Shown: positions 17,753-26,675, numbered from the stretch's first letter. The stretch: DNA of 64,000 nt from Alkalitalea saponilacus (GCF_900168165.1 NZ_FUYV01000012.1:62001-126000), one strand, 5' to 3'. Numbers and translations are program-made. Notes: a model not told the origin generated them from the sequence alone.

Positions 17753-18232
17753 CTATTTCTTTACTAGTACATTTTTTAGCTCCGTGCTTGCAATGTCACA
17801 CGATCTTCTAAAATTATCTATAATGCTTTTCATGGTTTCCTCAGTTCCATTGGATTTTATCCAATCTTGTTTCTTCTCTGGGTAACTTTTAATATTCAAA
17901 TATAAATTTTTTATCTCATTTTCCTCTTTTTCTGATAAATCATTTTTCTCTTCAAGTTCTTTAATTCTAAATGATTTTGATATCAGTTCAAGATTTTTGA
18001 GATCTTCGTTCCCCAAATTTTCCATTCCCATTGACAGTACCGAAGACTTTGCCTTGTGCGCCAGTGCTGCTAAATCTTTCCAATTCTTCTCTTTAAAATA
18101 GGTATCAAAACCATCTTCATACTCCGGTACCTGATCTAGAAATATATTAATTAATTCAGCTAATATTTCGTTATCTCCATCTGCTATGCTTTCCAGGTAT
18201 GAAAGTTCTATTAATTGGAATTTAGAGGACAT
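17753..18232 (-). CDS. Histidine phosphotransfer (Hpt) domain protein
   Basis: A 159-residue helical protein. The Hpt motif 'LAALAHKAKSSVLSMGMENL' contains the phosphoaccepting His and the following 'KSS', in the position expected for a four-helix bundle. The C-terminal third is acidic and helical and lengthens the domain beyond the usual 110-120 residues. Hpt proteins relay phosphate between hybrid histidine kinases and response regulators. Here the gene is the first of a two-gene operon with a STAS protein; no cognate kinase is nearby. The minus-strand box TAGATTTG (18277-18284 on the plus strand as CAAATCTA) could drive it. Confidence 0.82.
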   Translation of the reverse strand: MSSKFQLIELSYLESIADGDNEILAELINIFLDQVPEYEDGFDTYFKEKNWKDLAALAHKAKSSVLSMGMENLGNEDLKNLELISKSFRIKELEEKNDLSEKEENEIKNLYLNIKSYPEKKQDWIKSNGTEETMKSIIDNFRRSCDIASTELKNVLVKK

Positions 18233-18276
18233 AAATCAATATTTTTTGGTGTATCGGGTAATTTATTCTAATTATG

Positions 18277-18284
18277 CAAATCTA
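18277..18284 (-). promoter_or_regulatory. Candidate -7 box for the Hpt-STAS operon
   Basis: Minus-strand TAGATTTG fits TAnnTTTG, 45 nt before the Hpt ATG. No spaced -33 TTG was found. Confidence 0.45.
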
Positions 18285-18461
18285 ATATAATAGATCAATA
18301 ATTGGAAATATATTTTTATTTAATGTATTTGATTTTATAATTTTAAGGTGTGAAACTGGTAGCTTTTAAAAGATTTAGTTACGATTTTTACATTGTTTAT
18401 TGCCATAATTTGCTGAATAAAAAGATTTTATATATGATTATTTAGAAAACTCCGTACAGAA

Positions 18462-19544
18462 ATGCAAAAAACACCTTTATATCAAAAACATATTGATTCA
18501 GGAGCAAAAATTGTACCTTTTGGTGGCTTCTTAATGCCATTGGAGTATACAGGAATTAGAAATGAGCATATGGCTGTGCGAAATACGGCCGGACTCTTTG
18601 ATGTTTCTCATATGGGAGAAATCTGGGTAAAAGGAGCGGGAGCAAAAGACTTTTTGCAAAGAGTTACCTGTAATGATGTTGAGAAATTACATCCCGGTCA
18701 GGCACAATATACATGTCTTTTGAATAGCGACGCAGGAATATTAGACGATCTGCTTATTTACTGTTATGACCCGGAAAAATATATGCTGGTTGTAAATGCA
18801 TCCAACATAAATAATGATTGGGATTGGTTGAAACAGCAGGAGAGTGAGAATTTAGTTCTGGAAAATGCAAGTGATAAAATCTCTTTACTTGCTATTCAGG
18901 GACCACAGGCCAATAAAATTTTGCAAAGATTAACCGATGCTGATTTATCATCAATTCCCTACTATTCTTTTATTACACACTCATTGGCAGGAGTTAAAGA
19001 GGTGATAATCTCCAATACCGGATATACAGGAGCTGGTGGTTTCGAAATTTACGCCTATAACGAGAACGTAGTACAAATATGGGATGCCATAATGGAGGTA
19101 GGTAAACCCGAGAATATTATGCCGGCAGGACTTGGAGCAAGAGATACTTTGCGTCTGGAAATGGGGTTTTGCTTGCATGGCAATGATATTGATGAATCAA
19201 CCACTCCTCTTGAAGCCGGTTTAGGATGGGTTACAAAACTTGAAAAAAAGAGTGATTTTATTGGTCGGGAGCCCTTAATTAAACAGAAAAAGGACGGAGT
19301 CTCCAGACGTCTCAGAGCATTCATAATGGAGGAAAAGGGTATTCCACGCAAAGGCTACCAGATAACCGATTTGCAGGATAATATTATTGGAGAAGTGACT
19401 TCAGGAAGCATCTCACCTGTTCTTGATAACGGTATTGGTCTGGGGTATATCCAATCCGGAACCCTTAAAATTGGCGATGAAATCAGAATTTTGATACGCA
19501 ACAGATCGATCAAGGCAAGAATTGTTAAACCGCCATTTATTTAA
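18462..19544 (+). CDS. gcvT: Aminomethyltransferase (glycine cleavage T protein)
   Basis: T protein of the glycine cleavage system: it moves the aminomethyl carbon from lipoylated H protein to tetrahydrofolate. The 360-residue length is normal. Typical segments are '[18 protein letters not shown]', '[14 protein letters not shown]', 'GILDDLLIY', '[12 protein letters not shown]' (folate pocket) and '[13 protein letters not shown]' near residue 225, followed by the 'C-terminal barrel' domain '[12 protein letters not shown]'. The other gcv genes are not adjacent, which is common in this phylum. It lies upstream of serC/serA, so glycine and serine metabolism are clustered, though a 267-nt gap with a separate promoter follows. 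Confidence 0.95.
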   Translation: MQKTPLYQKHIDSGAKIVPFGGFLMPLEYTGIRNEHMAVRNTAGLFDVSHMGEIWVKGAGAKDFLQRVTCNDVEKLHPGQAQYTCLLNSDAGILDDLLIYCYDPEKYMLVVNASNINNDWDWLKQQESENLVLENASDKISLLAIQGPQANKILQRLTDADLSSIPYYSFITHSLAGVKEVIISNTGYTGAGGFEIYAYNENVVQIWDAIMEVGKPENIMPAGLGARDTLRLEMGFCLHGNDIDESTTPLEAGLGWVTKLEKKSDFIGREPLIKQKKDGVSRRLRAFIMEEKGIPRKGYQITDLQDNIIGEVTSGSISPVLDNGIGLGYIQSGTLKIGDEIRILIRNRSIKARIVKPPFI

Positions 19545-19670
19545 AGTTGAATTTCTTTTGATATTTTATAAGTAATATATCTGTTTTTCTTTTAATTTTG
19601 CATTCGGAAAAGTAATTCTGTTGCAATTTTCACCTGTTGAAAAATAGTGGAAAAAAGATTTTAACTATAA

Positions 19671-19702
19671 TTGATTCAACAGTATGAATAGTTGTAACTT
19701 TG
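19671..19702 (+). promoter_or_regulatory. Candidate promoter for serC (TTG-N21-TAACTTTG)
   Basis: TTG at 19671-19673 and the -7 box TAACTTTG at 19695-19702 are separated by 21 nt, within the range expected for the Bacteroidota primary sigma factor. A leader of about 100 nt would precede the serC ATG. Confidence 0.6.
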
Positions 19703-19811
19703 TTGATAATATTTTTTCTTTCAATGGTTAATGAACTATTTGAATTACTTCTCAATTGATTGATATTTAGAATATAATAACCGATTCTATACTTAAACAA
19801 TTTAAATACTC

Positions 19812-20882
19812 ATGAAGAAGCATAATTTTTCAGCCGGACCGTCTATCCTTCCGGAATATACCATTAAAAATACAGCAGATGCAATTCTAAATTTTGCTGG
19901 TACCGGTTTGTCTGTCATGGAGGTTTCTCACCGCGATAAAGAGTTCATGGCCGTTATGGAGCAGGCAAACAAACTGTTTAAAGAACTGTTGGATATTCCT
20001 TCGGGGTATGAGGTTTTGTTTTTGGGTGGAGGTGCCAGTATGCAGTTTTGCATGGTTCCTTATAACCTGATGAACAAAAAAGCGGCATACCTGAACACTG
20101 GTACCTGGGCTTCAAAAGCCATTAAAGAGGCTCACTTTTTTGGTGAGGTTGTTGAAGTTGCTTCTTCCAAAGATGAAAATTTCTGTTATATCCCTAAGGG
20201 TTATGAAATCCCGTCTGACGCCGATTATTTTCATATTACTACCAACAACACCATTTTTGGAACAGAGATTAAAGAAGATTTGGATGTGAATGTTCCTTTG
20301 GTTGCCGATATGTCTTCTGATATTTTTTCACGACCAATTGATGTGTCAAAATACTCAGTGATTTATGGTGGCGCACAAAAGAACCTCGCGCCATCGGGTG
20401 TTGCTTTTGTAATCGTTAAAGAAGATGCATTAGGCAAAGTTGATAGGAAAATTCCTACCATGTTAAATTATAAGACCCACATTGATAACGAATCCATGTT
20501 TAATACACCTCCGGTGGTTCCAATTTTTTCAGCTTTACAAACTCTTATTTGGCTTAAAGAGCAGGGTGGTGTAAAAGAGATGGAAAAGAGAAATATTGCA
20601 AAGGCAGACATGTTATATTCAGAAATTGAACGCAACAAGATGTTTAAGGCTACGGTGAAAAACATCGAAGATCGTTCTGTTATGAATATCTGCTTTGTTA
20701 TGAATGATGAGTATAAGGATTTGGAACTTGAATTCCGGGAATTTGCCATTTCCAAAGGCATGGTTGGGATAAAAGGCCACCGTTCTGTGGGAGGATTCAG
20801 AGCCTCTTGCTATAATGCTTTACCAGTAGAGAGTGTTAAAGCTCTAATTGACGTTATGCAGGAGTTTGAAAAAAAGCATTAA
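19812..20882 (+). CDS. serC: Phosphoserine aminotransferase
   Basis: PLP-dependent class V transaminase converting 3-phosphohydroxypyruvate and glutamate to phosphoserine. The family start '[15 protein letters not shown]' and the Schiff-base Lys190 in '[12 protein letters not shown]' are clear, as are '[10 protein letters not shown]' (phosphate binding) and 'TTNNTIFGT'. At 356 residues it is full length. It is followed 137 nt downstream by serA on the same strand, but terminator-like hairpins and a second promoter lie between them, so the two may be transcribed separately as well as together. Confidence 0.96.
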   Translation: MKKHNFSAGPSILPEYTIKNTADAILNFAGTGLSVMEVSHRDKEFMAVMEQANKLFKELLDIPSGYEVLFLGGGASMQFCMVPYNLMNKKAAYLNTGTWASKAIKEAHFFGEVVEVASSKDENFCYIPKGYEIPSDADYFHITTNNTIFGTEIKEDLDVNVPLVADMSSDIFSRPIDVSKYSVIYGGAQKNLAPSGVAFVIVKEDALGKVDRKIPTMLNYKTHIDNESMFNTPPVVPIFSALQTLIWLKEQGGVKEMEKRNIAKADMLYSEIERNKMFKATVKNIEDRSVMNICFVMNDEYKDLELEFREFAISKGMVGIKGHRSVGGFRASCYNALPVESVKALIDVMQEFEKKH

Positions 20883-20892
20883 AACACATTAT

Positions 20893-20917
20893 GGAATAAT
20901 TCTTTCAGAATTATTCC
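20893..20917 (+). other. Perfect 11-bp hairpin downstream of serC
   Basis: GGAATAATTCT (20893-20903), loop TTC, AGAATTATTCC (20907-20917). No T-run follows, so it is not a classical terminator; it may stabilise the 3' end of the transcript. Confidence 0.6.
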
Positions 20918-20927
20918 TGACAGATAT

Positions 20928-20969
20928 AAAAGGGGAGCTGGTGGGGATCATTCATTGCTCTCCTTTTAA
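20928..20969 (+). terminator. Imperfect terminator between serC and serA
   Basis: AAAAGGGGAGC pairs with GCTCTCCTTTT with one mismatch, then a short T/A run. It overlaps the start of the proposed serA promoter. Confidence 0.5.
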
Positions 20970-20985
20970 TATTTTTATAGATTTG
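20955..20985 (+). promoter_or_regulatory. Candidate promoter for serA (TTG-N20-TAGATTTG)
   Basis: TTG at 20955-20957 and -7 box TAGATTTG at 20978-20985 are 20 nt apart, a good fit to the Bacteroidota consensus. The predicted start site is about 28 nt before the serA ATG. Confidence 0.62.
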
Positions 20986-21019
20986 AGCTATAATCAAAGG
21001 AAAATAAAAACTTAAGAAT

Positions 21020-21943
21020 ATGAAAAAAGTATTGGTTGCAACAGAGAAACCCTTCTCTCAAATTGCCATAGACGAGATAAAAATTGTACTGGACGGTGCA
21101 GGGTTTCAACTCGAACTACTTGAAAAATATACAGACAAGTCACAACTGCTTTCAGCAGTTGCAGATGTGGATGCAATGATTGTTCGCTCAGATAAAGTTA
21201 CTACTGAAGTATTGGATGCTGCGAAGAATTTGAAAATTGTTGTTCGTGCCGGCGCCGGATATGATAATCTGGATTTGGATGCATGCACACAACGTGAGGT
21301 GGTTGCCATGAATACCCCGGGTCAGAATTCAAACGCTGTGGCTGAATTGGTTTTTGGAATGATGATTTATGGAATGCGTAAGCAATTCAGCGGAGGAGTA
21401 GGTTCAGAATTGAGAGGGAAATCCATCGGGATTCATGCCTATGGCAATGTTGGCTACTATGTAGGAAAAATTGCTCACGGGTTTGATATGAAAGTTTATG
21501 GATACGATCCTTATGTGAGTGCAGATCGAATGCAGGCGCATGGCGTTGAACCATTGGCTTCTGTAGAGGAGTTATATAGAACTTGTGAATTTATTTCACT
21601 GCACATTCCGGCCAATGATTTTACAAAAAAATCCATTAATAAAGCAATACTTTCTATGATGCCTCAAGGCGCTGTATTGGTAAATACAGCACGTAAAGAG
21701 GTCATTGACGAGGACGGGATGATTGAATTGATGGATGAAAGACCAGATTTCATGTATTTATCAGATATCACTCCAGATAAGGCCGAAGAATTCCAAAAGA
21801 GATTTCCCGGAAGATATTTTTTCACACCCAAAAAAATGGGAGCACAAACTGAGGAAGCCAACGTGAATGCCGGAGTGGCAGCTGCACGGCAAATTGTGAG
21901 TTACCTGACTTCAGGTGACGAAACTTTCAGGGTAAACCGTTAA
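21020..21943 (+). CDS. serA: D-3-phosphoglycerate dehydrogenase, short form with altered catalytic triad
   Basis: NAD-dependent 2-hydroxyacid dehydrogenase, placed in serine synthesis by its position after serC. The 307-residue protein has only the substrate and nucleotide domains and no ACT domain. Substrate-side 'VVRAGAGYDNLD' and 'NTPGQNSNAVAEL' are canonical. The dinucleotide motif reads 'HAYGNVGYYVG', so the first Gly of GxGxxG is Ala. Of the usual Arg-Glu-His triad, Arg225 ('NTARKEVID') is kept. The Glu segment reads 'SDITPD', and the 'TPH.G' histidine is Lys in 'TPKKMGAQT'. From memory the same replacements occur in other Bacteroidota SerA proteins, so this looks like a lineage feature and not decay. 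Confidence 0.88.
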   Translation: MKKVLVATEKPFSQIAIDEIKIVLDGAGFQLELLEKYTDKSQLLSAVADVDAMIVRSDKVTTEVLDAAKNLKIVVRAGAGYDNLDLDACTQREVVAMNTPGQNSNAVAELVFGMMIYGMRKQFSGGVGSELRGKSIGIHAYGNVGYYVGKIAHGFDMKVYGYDPYVSADRMQAHGVEPLASVEELYRTCEFISLHIPANDFTKKSINKAILSMMPQGAVLVNTARKEVIDEDGMIELMDERPDFMYLSDITPDKAEEFQKRFPGRYFFTPKKMGAQTEEANVNAGVAAARQIVSYLTSGDETFRVNR

Positions 21944-22114
21944 AGAGCCTTTTTTCAATTGTCTATAAATCTCAATAGTTCGTTAAACTTTTTTATTCAG
22001 ATGGTTATCAAATGTATATGGATTTGTTGTCATGTCGCACAATTAGCTGATAATAAGAAACATGCTTGTATCTAATAATCTAAAAGTCTAACGATCTATT
22101 GTAAATCTAAATCT

Positions 22115-23365
22115 ATGTCTGTTTTAAAACCATTTAAAGGAATTCGTCCCCCAAAAGAGATTGCCGCAGAACTTTCTTGTTTGCCTTATGATGTTATGAA
22201 CTCGGAGGAAGCTGCAAAAATGGCAGAAGGAAAAGATCACTCACTTTTACACATCACAAGGTCTGAAATTGATTGCAATCCTGATGCTGATGTCCATTCT
22301 GAAGAGGTGTATGCCAAATCTGTGGAGAACTTCCGAAACTTTAAAGCCAAGGGATGGTTGGTGCAGGATCCGGAAGCATATTTCTACATTTATGCACAAA
22401 CCATGGACGGACGCACCCAATACGGAATTGTTGGTTGTGCAGCTTGTGAGGACTATTTTAATGATGTCATCAAAAAGCATGAGTTAACCCGCCCTGATAA
22501 AGAAGAGGATCGGATGCAACACATCCGAATTAACAATGCCAATATGGAGCCGGTGTTTTTCAGCTATAAAGCAGTTCCGGAAATAGATGCAATTGTAGAA
22601 GCAATAGTTTCTTCAAATGAGGCTGATTACGATTTTACCAGCGAAGATGATTTTCGCCATCAGTTCTGGGTTATTAGAGATAAAGGTACGAATGAGCAAA
22701 TAGAGAACCTTTTTGCTGAAAAAGTTCCGGTAACTTATGTTGCCGACGGTCATCACCGCACTGCAGCTGCTGCCCGGGTTGGTCATGAAAGGAAAAGTAA
22801 TAATCCGAATCATACCGGAAACGAGGAGTATAATTACTTTATGACGGTGTGTTTTCCTGATAATCAATTGGCCATTATCGATTATAACCGTGTTGTTAAA
22901 GACCTGAACGGGCTCTCAGAAACCGACTTTTTAATTGCTCTGGGACGTACTTTTGAAGTGACAGAAATAGGAGAGGAGATATATAAACCCACCTGTTTGC
23001 ATGAGTTTAGCATGTATTTAAGTGGTAAATGGTACAAACTTGTTGCCCGAAAAGGAACATACAATGACCAGGATCCTATTGAGGTATTGGATGTAACCGT
23101 TTTGTCGCGTCATGTACTCGACAGAATTTTGGGTATTGAAGATTTAAGAACTTCAAAAAGAATCGATTTTGTTGGAGGGATCAGAGGTTTGGGAGAATTA
23201 AAAAAGCGAGTGGATTCAGGAGAGATGCAGGTTGCGTTTGCGCTATACCCGGTTTCTATGAAGCAATTGATCGATATTGCCGATACCGGCAATATTATGC
23301 CTCCAAAAACAACGTGGTTTGAACCTAAATTAAGATCAGGCCTTGTTATTCATGAACTTGAGTAG
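22115..23365 (+). CDS. DUF1015 family protein (ParB/Srx-like DGHHR motif), serine cluster
   Basis: A 416-residue cytosolic protein of the DUF1015 family. Conserved blocks are 'PFKGIRPPKEIAAELSCLPYDV' near the start, 'KKHELTRPDKEEDR' (120-133), and 'YVADGHHRTAAAA' (209-220). The DGHHR motif resembles the active-site motif of the ParB/sulfiredoxin fold, which also includes free serine kinases such as SerK and SbnI. Its position right after serC and serA, a grouping I recall as recurrent in Bacteroidota, fits a role in serine or phosphoserine metabolism. A kinase or phosphate-transfer activity is inference only. Gap to serA is 171 nt with no clear terminator. Confidence 0.85.
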   Translation: MSVLKPFKGIRPPKEIAAELSCLPYDVMNSEEAAKMAEGKDHSLLHITRSEIDCNPDADVHSEEVYAKSVENFRNFKAKGWLVQDPEAYFYIYAQTMDGRTQYGIVGCAACEDYFNDVIKKHELTRPDKEEDRMQHIRINNANMEPVFFSYKAVPEIDAIVEAIVSSNEADYDFTSEDDFRHQFWVIRDKGTNEQIENLFAEKVPVTYVADGHHRTAAAARVGHERKSNNPNHTGNEEYNYFMTVCFPDNQLAIIDYNRVVKDLNGLSETDFLIALGRTFEVTEIGEEIYKPTCLHEFSMYLSGKWYKLVARKGTYNDQDPIEVLDVTVLSRHVLDRILGIEDLRTSKRIDFVGGIRGLGELKKRVDSGEMQVAFALYPVSMKQLIDIADTGNIMPPKTTWFEPKLRSGLVIHELE

Positions 23366-23390
23366 AGTTCTCTGAATATCAGATATAAAT

Positions 23391-23448
23391 ACAAGGTGCA
23401 CATGGTGTTATTCAATACTTTTAACCCATTGTGCTCTTTGTTTTTTTA
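23391..23448 (+). terminator. Imperfect hairpin terminator after the DUF1015 gene
   Basis: An interrupted stem pairs 'AAGGTGCACATGG' with 'CCCATTGTGCTCTTTG' and is followed by seven T. Confidence 0.55.
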
Positions 23449-23505
23449 TCAAAAATGAAATCTGTGATTCTTTAAAAAGAATCAGGATTTGAGCATAAAC
23501 TTACT

Positions 23506-24168
23506 ATGAGCATTAAAACCAATCTACAGCGGATAAAAGAATCAATTCCCGGGGGTGTAAATCTAATCGCAGTTTCCAAAACACATCCTCCGGAATTAAT
23601 TCTGGAGGCATACCATCATGGCCAACGGCAATTTGGAGAGAATAAAGTTCAGGAGCTTACAGCTAAAGTTGTTGTTTTACCTGACGATATTGAGTGGCAT
23701 ATGATCGGACATCTGCAATCCAATAAAGTAAAATACATTGCACCATTTGTATCTTTAATTCACGGGGTTGATTCCTATAAACTTTTAAAAGTAATCGATA
23801 AAGAGGCGAAAAAATGCCATCGCAATATAAAGTGTCTGTTGCAAATTCATATTGCCAAAGAGTCAACAAAATTTGGTCTGAGCGGCGATGAGCTGCATGA
23901 ACTATTAAAAAATGACGAATGGAGAACCCTGTCCAATGTTCAGATTATTGGATTAATGGGTATGGCAACGTTTACCGAAAATCAGGACATAGTACGCGCT
24001 GAATTTAAATCTCTTAAGCAACTCTATGATGAAGTAAAAGAGCAGTATTTTTCAAACGATTCAGGGTTCCGGGAGATCAGTATGGGCATGTCTGATGATT
24101 ACCGGATTGCCATTGAGGAAGGAAGCACCATGGTAAGAGTAGGAAGCGCAATTTTCGGGGAAAGGTGA
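23506..24168 (+). CDS. YggS-family pyridoxal phosphate homeostasis protein
   Basis: A 220-residue single-domain PLP-binding protein (PLPBP/YggS). The PLP lysine is Lys25 in 'LIAVSKTHP', and the family blocks 'GENKVQE', 'WHMIGHLQSNKVKYI', 'GLMGMATFT' and 'LSMGMSDDY'-type 'ISMGMSDDYRIAIEEGSTMVRVGSAIFG' are all present. It has the alanine-racemase-like barrel but no catalytic domain partner; members buffer PLP and affect amino acid pools. It stands alone between the DUF1015 gene and the DHODH-like gene. Identification is firm; the precise physiological role in this organism is unknown. Confidence 0.93.
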   Translation: MSIKTNLQRIKESIPGGVNLIAVSKTHPPELILEAYHHGQRQFGENKVQELTAKVVVLPDDIEWHMIGHLQSNKVKYIAPFVSLIHGVDSYKLLKVIDKEAKKCHRNIKCLLQIHIAKESTKFGLSGDELHELLKNDEWRTLSNVQIIGLMGMATFTENQDIVRAEFKSLKQLYDEVKEQYFSNDSGFREISMGMSDDYRIAIEEGSTMVRVGSAIFGER

Positions 24169-24188
24169 TCAAAATTGGAAACTATTTT

Positions 24189-24196
24189 TATATTTG
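24189..24196 (+). promoter_or_regulatory. Candidate -7 box upstream of the DHODH-like gene
   Basis: TATATTTG fits TAnnTTTG and lies 20 nt after the yggS stop. It would give a leader of about 125 nt. Confidence 0.4.
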
Positions 24197-24328
24197 TAAA
24201 ATCAATAAAGGTTTCCGGGTCTTGTAAAACCTTAAGCATTATCAGGCTGATGTAATATCAGGACGATGATTCGCCCTGTTTGCAGAAGACCTTATTTCTT
24301 ATGTTGCAAATACTTAATAGCAAATTAG

Positions 24329-25315
24329 ATGGCAAAACTTGAAACGACTTATTTGGGACTAAAATTGAAAAATCCCATCGTGGTAGGAAGTTCCGGACTA
24401 ACCAACAGCGTTGAAAAAATTAAAAAACTCAGAGATGCCGGCGCTGGTGCTGTGGTGTTGAAATCTCTGTTCGAAGAGCAGATAAATCATGATGTAAACA
24501 GAGCAATCCATTCAGGACAAGGTTTGGATTATCCTGAAGCTCTTGATTACATGAAAAATTACTCCAGAGATAATTCTGTTGCTGAGTACTTAAAGTTGAT
24601 ATCAGAGGCCAAATCAGCTGTGGATATTCCGGTGATTGCCAGCATCAACTGTTATTCCGATACAGAATGGATAGATTTTGCTTTACAGATTGAAAAAGCA
24701 GGTGCCGATGCCATTGAATTGAATCTGTTTGTGCTCAATACAGACAAAAACTCTGCAGCCGACTCCTACGAAGGGCTCTATTACAGCATTGCCAAAGCTG
24801 TTAGTGAAGAATTGAAGATCCCTGTAGTAATGAAATTGGGACTTTACTTCTCCAATTTGGTTTCTGTGGTTAATAAGCTGTCTGTGTCGGGAGCAAAAGG
24901 CGTAGTTCTTTTCAACAGGTTCTATGAGCCTGATATCGATATAAATACATTATCAATAACAGCAGCTGAGGTTTTTAGCTCGCCGGCTGATATTCGTCGG
25001 TCGTTACGATGGGTTGCCATTGTAAGTGACAAAGTTAAGAATATTGAAGTGGCAGCATCAACCGGAATTCACGATGGAGATGCAGTTATAAAACAATTGT
25101 TAGCTGGTGCCAGAGTAACCCAGGTTTGTTCCTCTGTTTATAAAAATGGCCCTGAAGTTATTACCAGGATGGTTAAGAAACTTGAAGAGTGGATGGATGA
25201 AAAGAAATTCAAAACCATTGATGAGTTTAGAGGATTAATGAGTTATAAGAAAATACAGAATCCGGTATTGTATGAAAGAGCTCAATTTATGAGATACTTC
25301 TCAAAGTTTGAGTAA
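24329..25315 (+). CDS. Dihydroorotate dehydrogenase-like flavoprotein lacking the usual catalytic loop
   Basis: A 328-residue TIM-barrel protein of the dihydroorotate dehydrogenase superfamily. FMN-binding features are seen in 'LKNPIVVGSSGLTNSVEKI', 'VVMKLGLYFSNL' and 'VAASTGIHDGDAVIKQLLAGA'. In class 1 DHODHs the active loop reads N-L-S-C-P-N, with the Cys acting as base. Here residues 130-137 read 'ELNLFVLN', so the Ser, Cys and Pro are Phe134, Val135 and Leu136. It is therefore unlikely to be a normal pyrimidine enzyme. I know the family only as 'DHODH-like' in Bacteroidota and related phyla. The substrate is unknown. The gene is monocistronic with a strong terminator. Confidence 0.85.
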   Translation: MAKLETTYLGLKLKNPIVVGSSGLTNSVEKIKKLRDAGAGAVVLKSLFEEQINHDVNRAIHSGQGLDYPEALDYMKNYSRDNSVAEYLKLISEAKSAVDIPVIASINCYSDTEWIDFALQIEKAGADAIELNLFVLNTDKNSAADSYEGLYYSIAKAVSEELKIPVVMKLGLYFSNLVSVVNKLSVSGAKGVVLFNRFYEPDIDINTLSITAAEVFSSPADIRRSLRWVAIVSDKVKNIEVAASTGIHDGDAVIKQLLAGARVTQVCSSVYKNGPEVITRMVKKLEEWMDEKKFKTIDEFRGLMSYKKIQNPVLYERAQFMRYFSKFE

Positions 25316-25337
25316 CAAGTCGTATAAACTTATATAC

Positions 25338-25368
25338 AAAAAGTGTCGTCACTGACGACACTTTTTTG
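25338..25368 (+). terminator. Rho-independent terminator after the DHODH-like gene
   Basis: A perfect 13-bp stem AAAAAGTGTCGTC/GACGACACTTTTT around an ACT loop, ending in T6. Confidence 0.9.
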
Positions 25369-25414
25369 TTAATACCTATCTGTTTCATGTGTTTATAATT
25401 TGTTTTTCAGTTGA

Positions 25415-25430
25415 TCCCGAGTACTCGGGA
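25415..25430. repeat. Interspersed palindrome TCCCGA-N4-TCGGGA, copy 3
   Basis: TCCCGAGTACTCGGGA, a perfect 16-bp palindrome. Confidence 0.7.
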
Positions 25431-25437
25431 GAACTCG

Positions 25438-25453
25438 TCCCGAAGCCTCGGGA
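25438..25453. repeat. Interspersed palindrome TCCCGA-N4-TCGGGA, copy 4
   Basis: TCCCGAAGCCTCGGGA, identical in core to copy 1 and also followed by a CTCGTTTC stretch. Confidence 0.7.
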
Positions 25454-25702
25454 CTCGTTTCATATTAATTGTACTTTAACAGATTTTGGTATTTTGCATA
25501 CCGGAAAAATCCTCACGATTGGTATGAGCAAATATTTTTTATGACCCCAAAAGCATTATTTTCTGCTTTTGTTTTAATATTTTTTTGATTTATACTAGAT
25601 AACTCTTTGACCGTATTAATTTTTTTGAGAATTTTGTGTAACTTGTAACACTGTAATAATAAAATCAAGAATTCAGATAACCCAATATTTATTGAATATA
25701 AG

Positions 25703-26620
25703 ATGTTTAGAATTTTATTCTCATTTGTAGTTTTCGTTTTGCTGTTAAGTAGCTTTTTTTCATGCACTTGCCAGCAACAACGTGACCGATCCGCTGAGGA
25801 AGAGGAGATCATCCGCTCAGTAATTGTTGATGAACAATTAATGGAAGATTTTGCCAAATCTAAGATGATTTTTTATTCCCTCCCATCTCCTTTGGAAACA
25901 GCCATGTTAATAAAACGTGCTGGGGCTGGGTTCGATGTAGATTTATTAAACCCTCTTTCAAATATTAACAGGTACAATACCAACCTGAAAATGGCGCTTA
26001 ATCTGGGCGTATACAGTGCTAATATGAGCTATTCAAGCCTTTTTGATCAGACTCAGAGCACCTTGAATTATATGAACAACTCCAGGAAACTTGCTGAGAA
26101 TCTTGGAATTCTGGAAGCCATTGATGAGGAGACCATACGCCGTTTAGAGGAAAACATGAATAACCGGGAAGTGGTCATGGACATCATTTCCGAGACTTTT
26201 ATGAACTCAAATGCATATCTCACCGAACAAGACCGTCCGGCAATTGCTGCCATGGTTCTAGTGGGGGGATGGATTGAAGGTTTATATATTGCAACACAGC
26301 TTACTAACGGGTCGCTGGATACAAATCCGGAACTAATCGACAGAATTGTTTATCAGAAACTTTCCTTAAACACAGTTCTCAACCTTCTGGATTCCTATAA
26401 AGAGAATCCAGATATCAGCTACCTGATTGAACGAATGAATGAACTCAGAGTAATTTATGATGATGTCAAAATCATAACCACTTCCAACGTAGAAGCCGAA
26501 ACTCATCCTGATAAACGTATGACCATTTTACGTAGCGAAGCCGAAACTTTTATTTCTAAAGAAACTTTCAGGAAGCTGTTTGAAAAAGTGGCGGAAATAC
26601 GTAATGAGTTTATTTCGTAG
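25703..26620 (+). CDS. Predicted lipoprotein of unknown function
   Basis: A 305-residue protein with a signal sequence and lipobox 'SSFFSC' (Cys21), so it should be anchored in the inner or outer membrane. The mature part is mainly alpha-helical, with 'KMIFYSLPSPLETAMLIKRAGAGFD', 'RYNTNLKMALNLGVYSANMSYSSL'-like helices and a conserved 'VLVGGWIEGLYIATQLT' segment near residue 190. I have seen similar lipoproteins in Bacteroidales but cannot name a function. It is followed after 55 nt by a small secreted protein gene on the same strand, so the two may be co-expressed. Confidence 0.75.
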   Translation: MFRILFSFVVFVLLLSSFFSCTCQQQRDRSAEEEEIIRSVIVDEQLMEDFAKSKMIFYSLPSPLETAMLIKRAGAGFDVDLLNPLSNINRYNTNLKMALNLGVYSANMSYSSLFDQTQSTLNYMNNSRKLAENLGILEAIDEETIRRLEENMNNREVVMDIISETFMNSNAYLTEQDRPAIAAMVLVGGWIEGLYIATQLTNGSLDTNPELIDRIVYQKLSLNTVLNLLDSYKENPDISYLIERMNELRVIYDDVKIITTSNVEAETHPDKRMTILRSEAETFISKETFRKLFEKVAEIRNEFIS

Positions 26621-26675
26621 CCGAAAAGTGAAATTCTTGTTATAGTTAGTTCTATTTATATTCATTTCCTGAAGA

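Larger units (their letters stand above)
25369..25702. other. Intergenic region with two palindromes
   Basis: No credible gene. It contains TCCCGA palindrome copies at 25415 and 25438, 7 nt apart. The rest is AT-rich. A minus-strand open frame across this stretch has poor composition and overlaps the next gene; I do not accept it. Confidence 0.55.

Noticed and set aside
25513-25857. Minus-strand open frame of 114 codons
   Set aside because: It overlaps the start of the lipoprotein gene, is Lys/Asn/Ile-rich in a way typical of AT-rich non-coding DNA, and has no recognisable domain.
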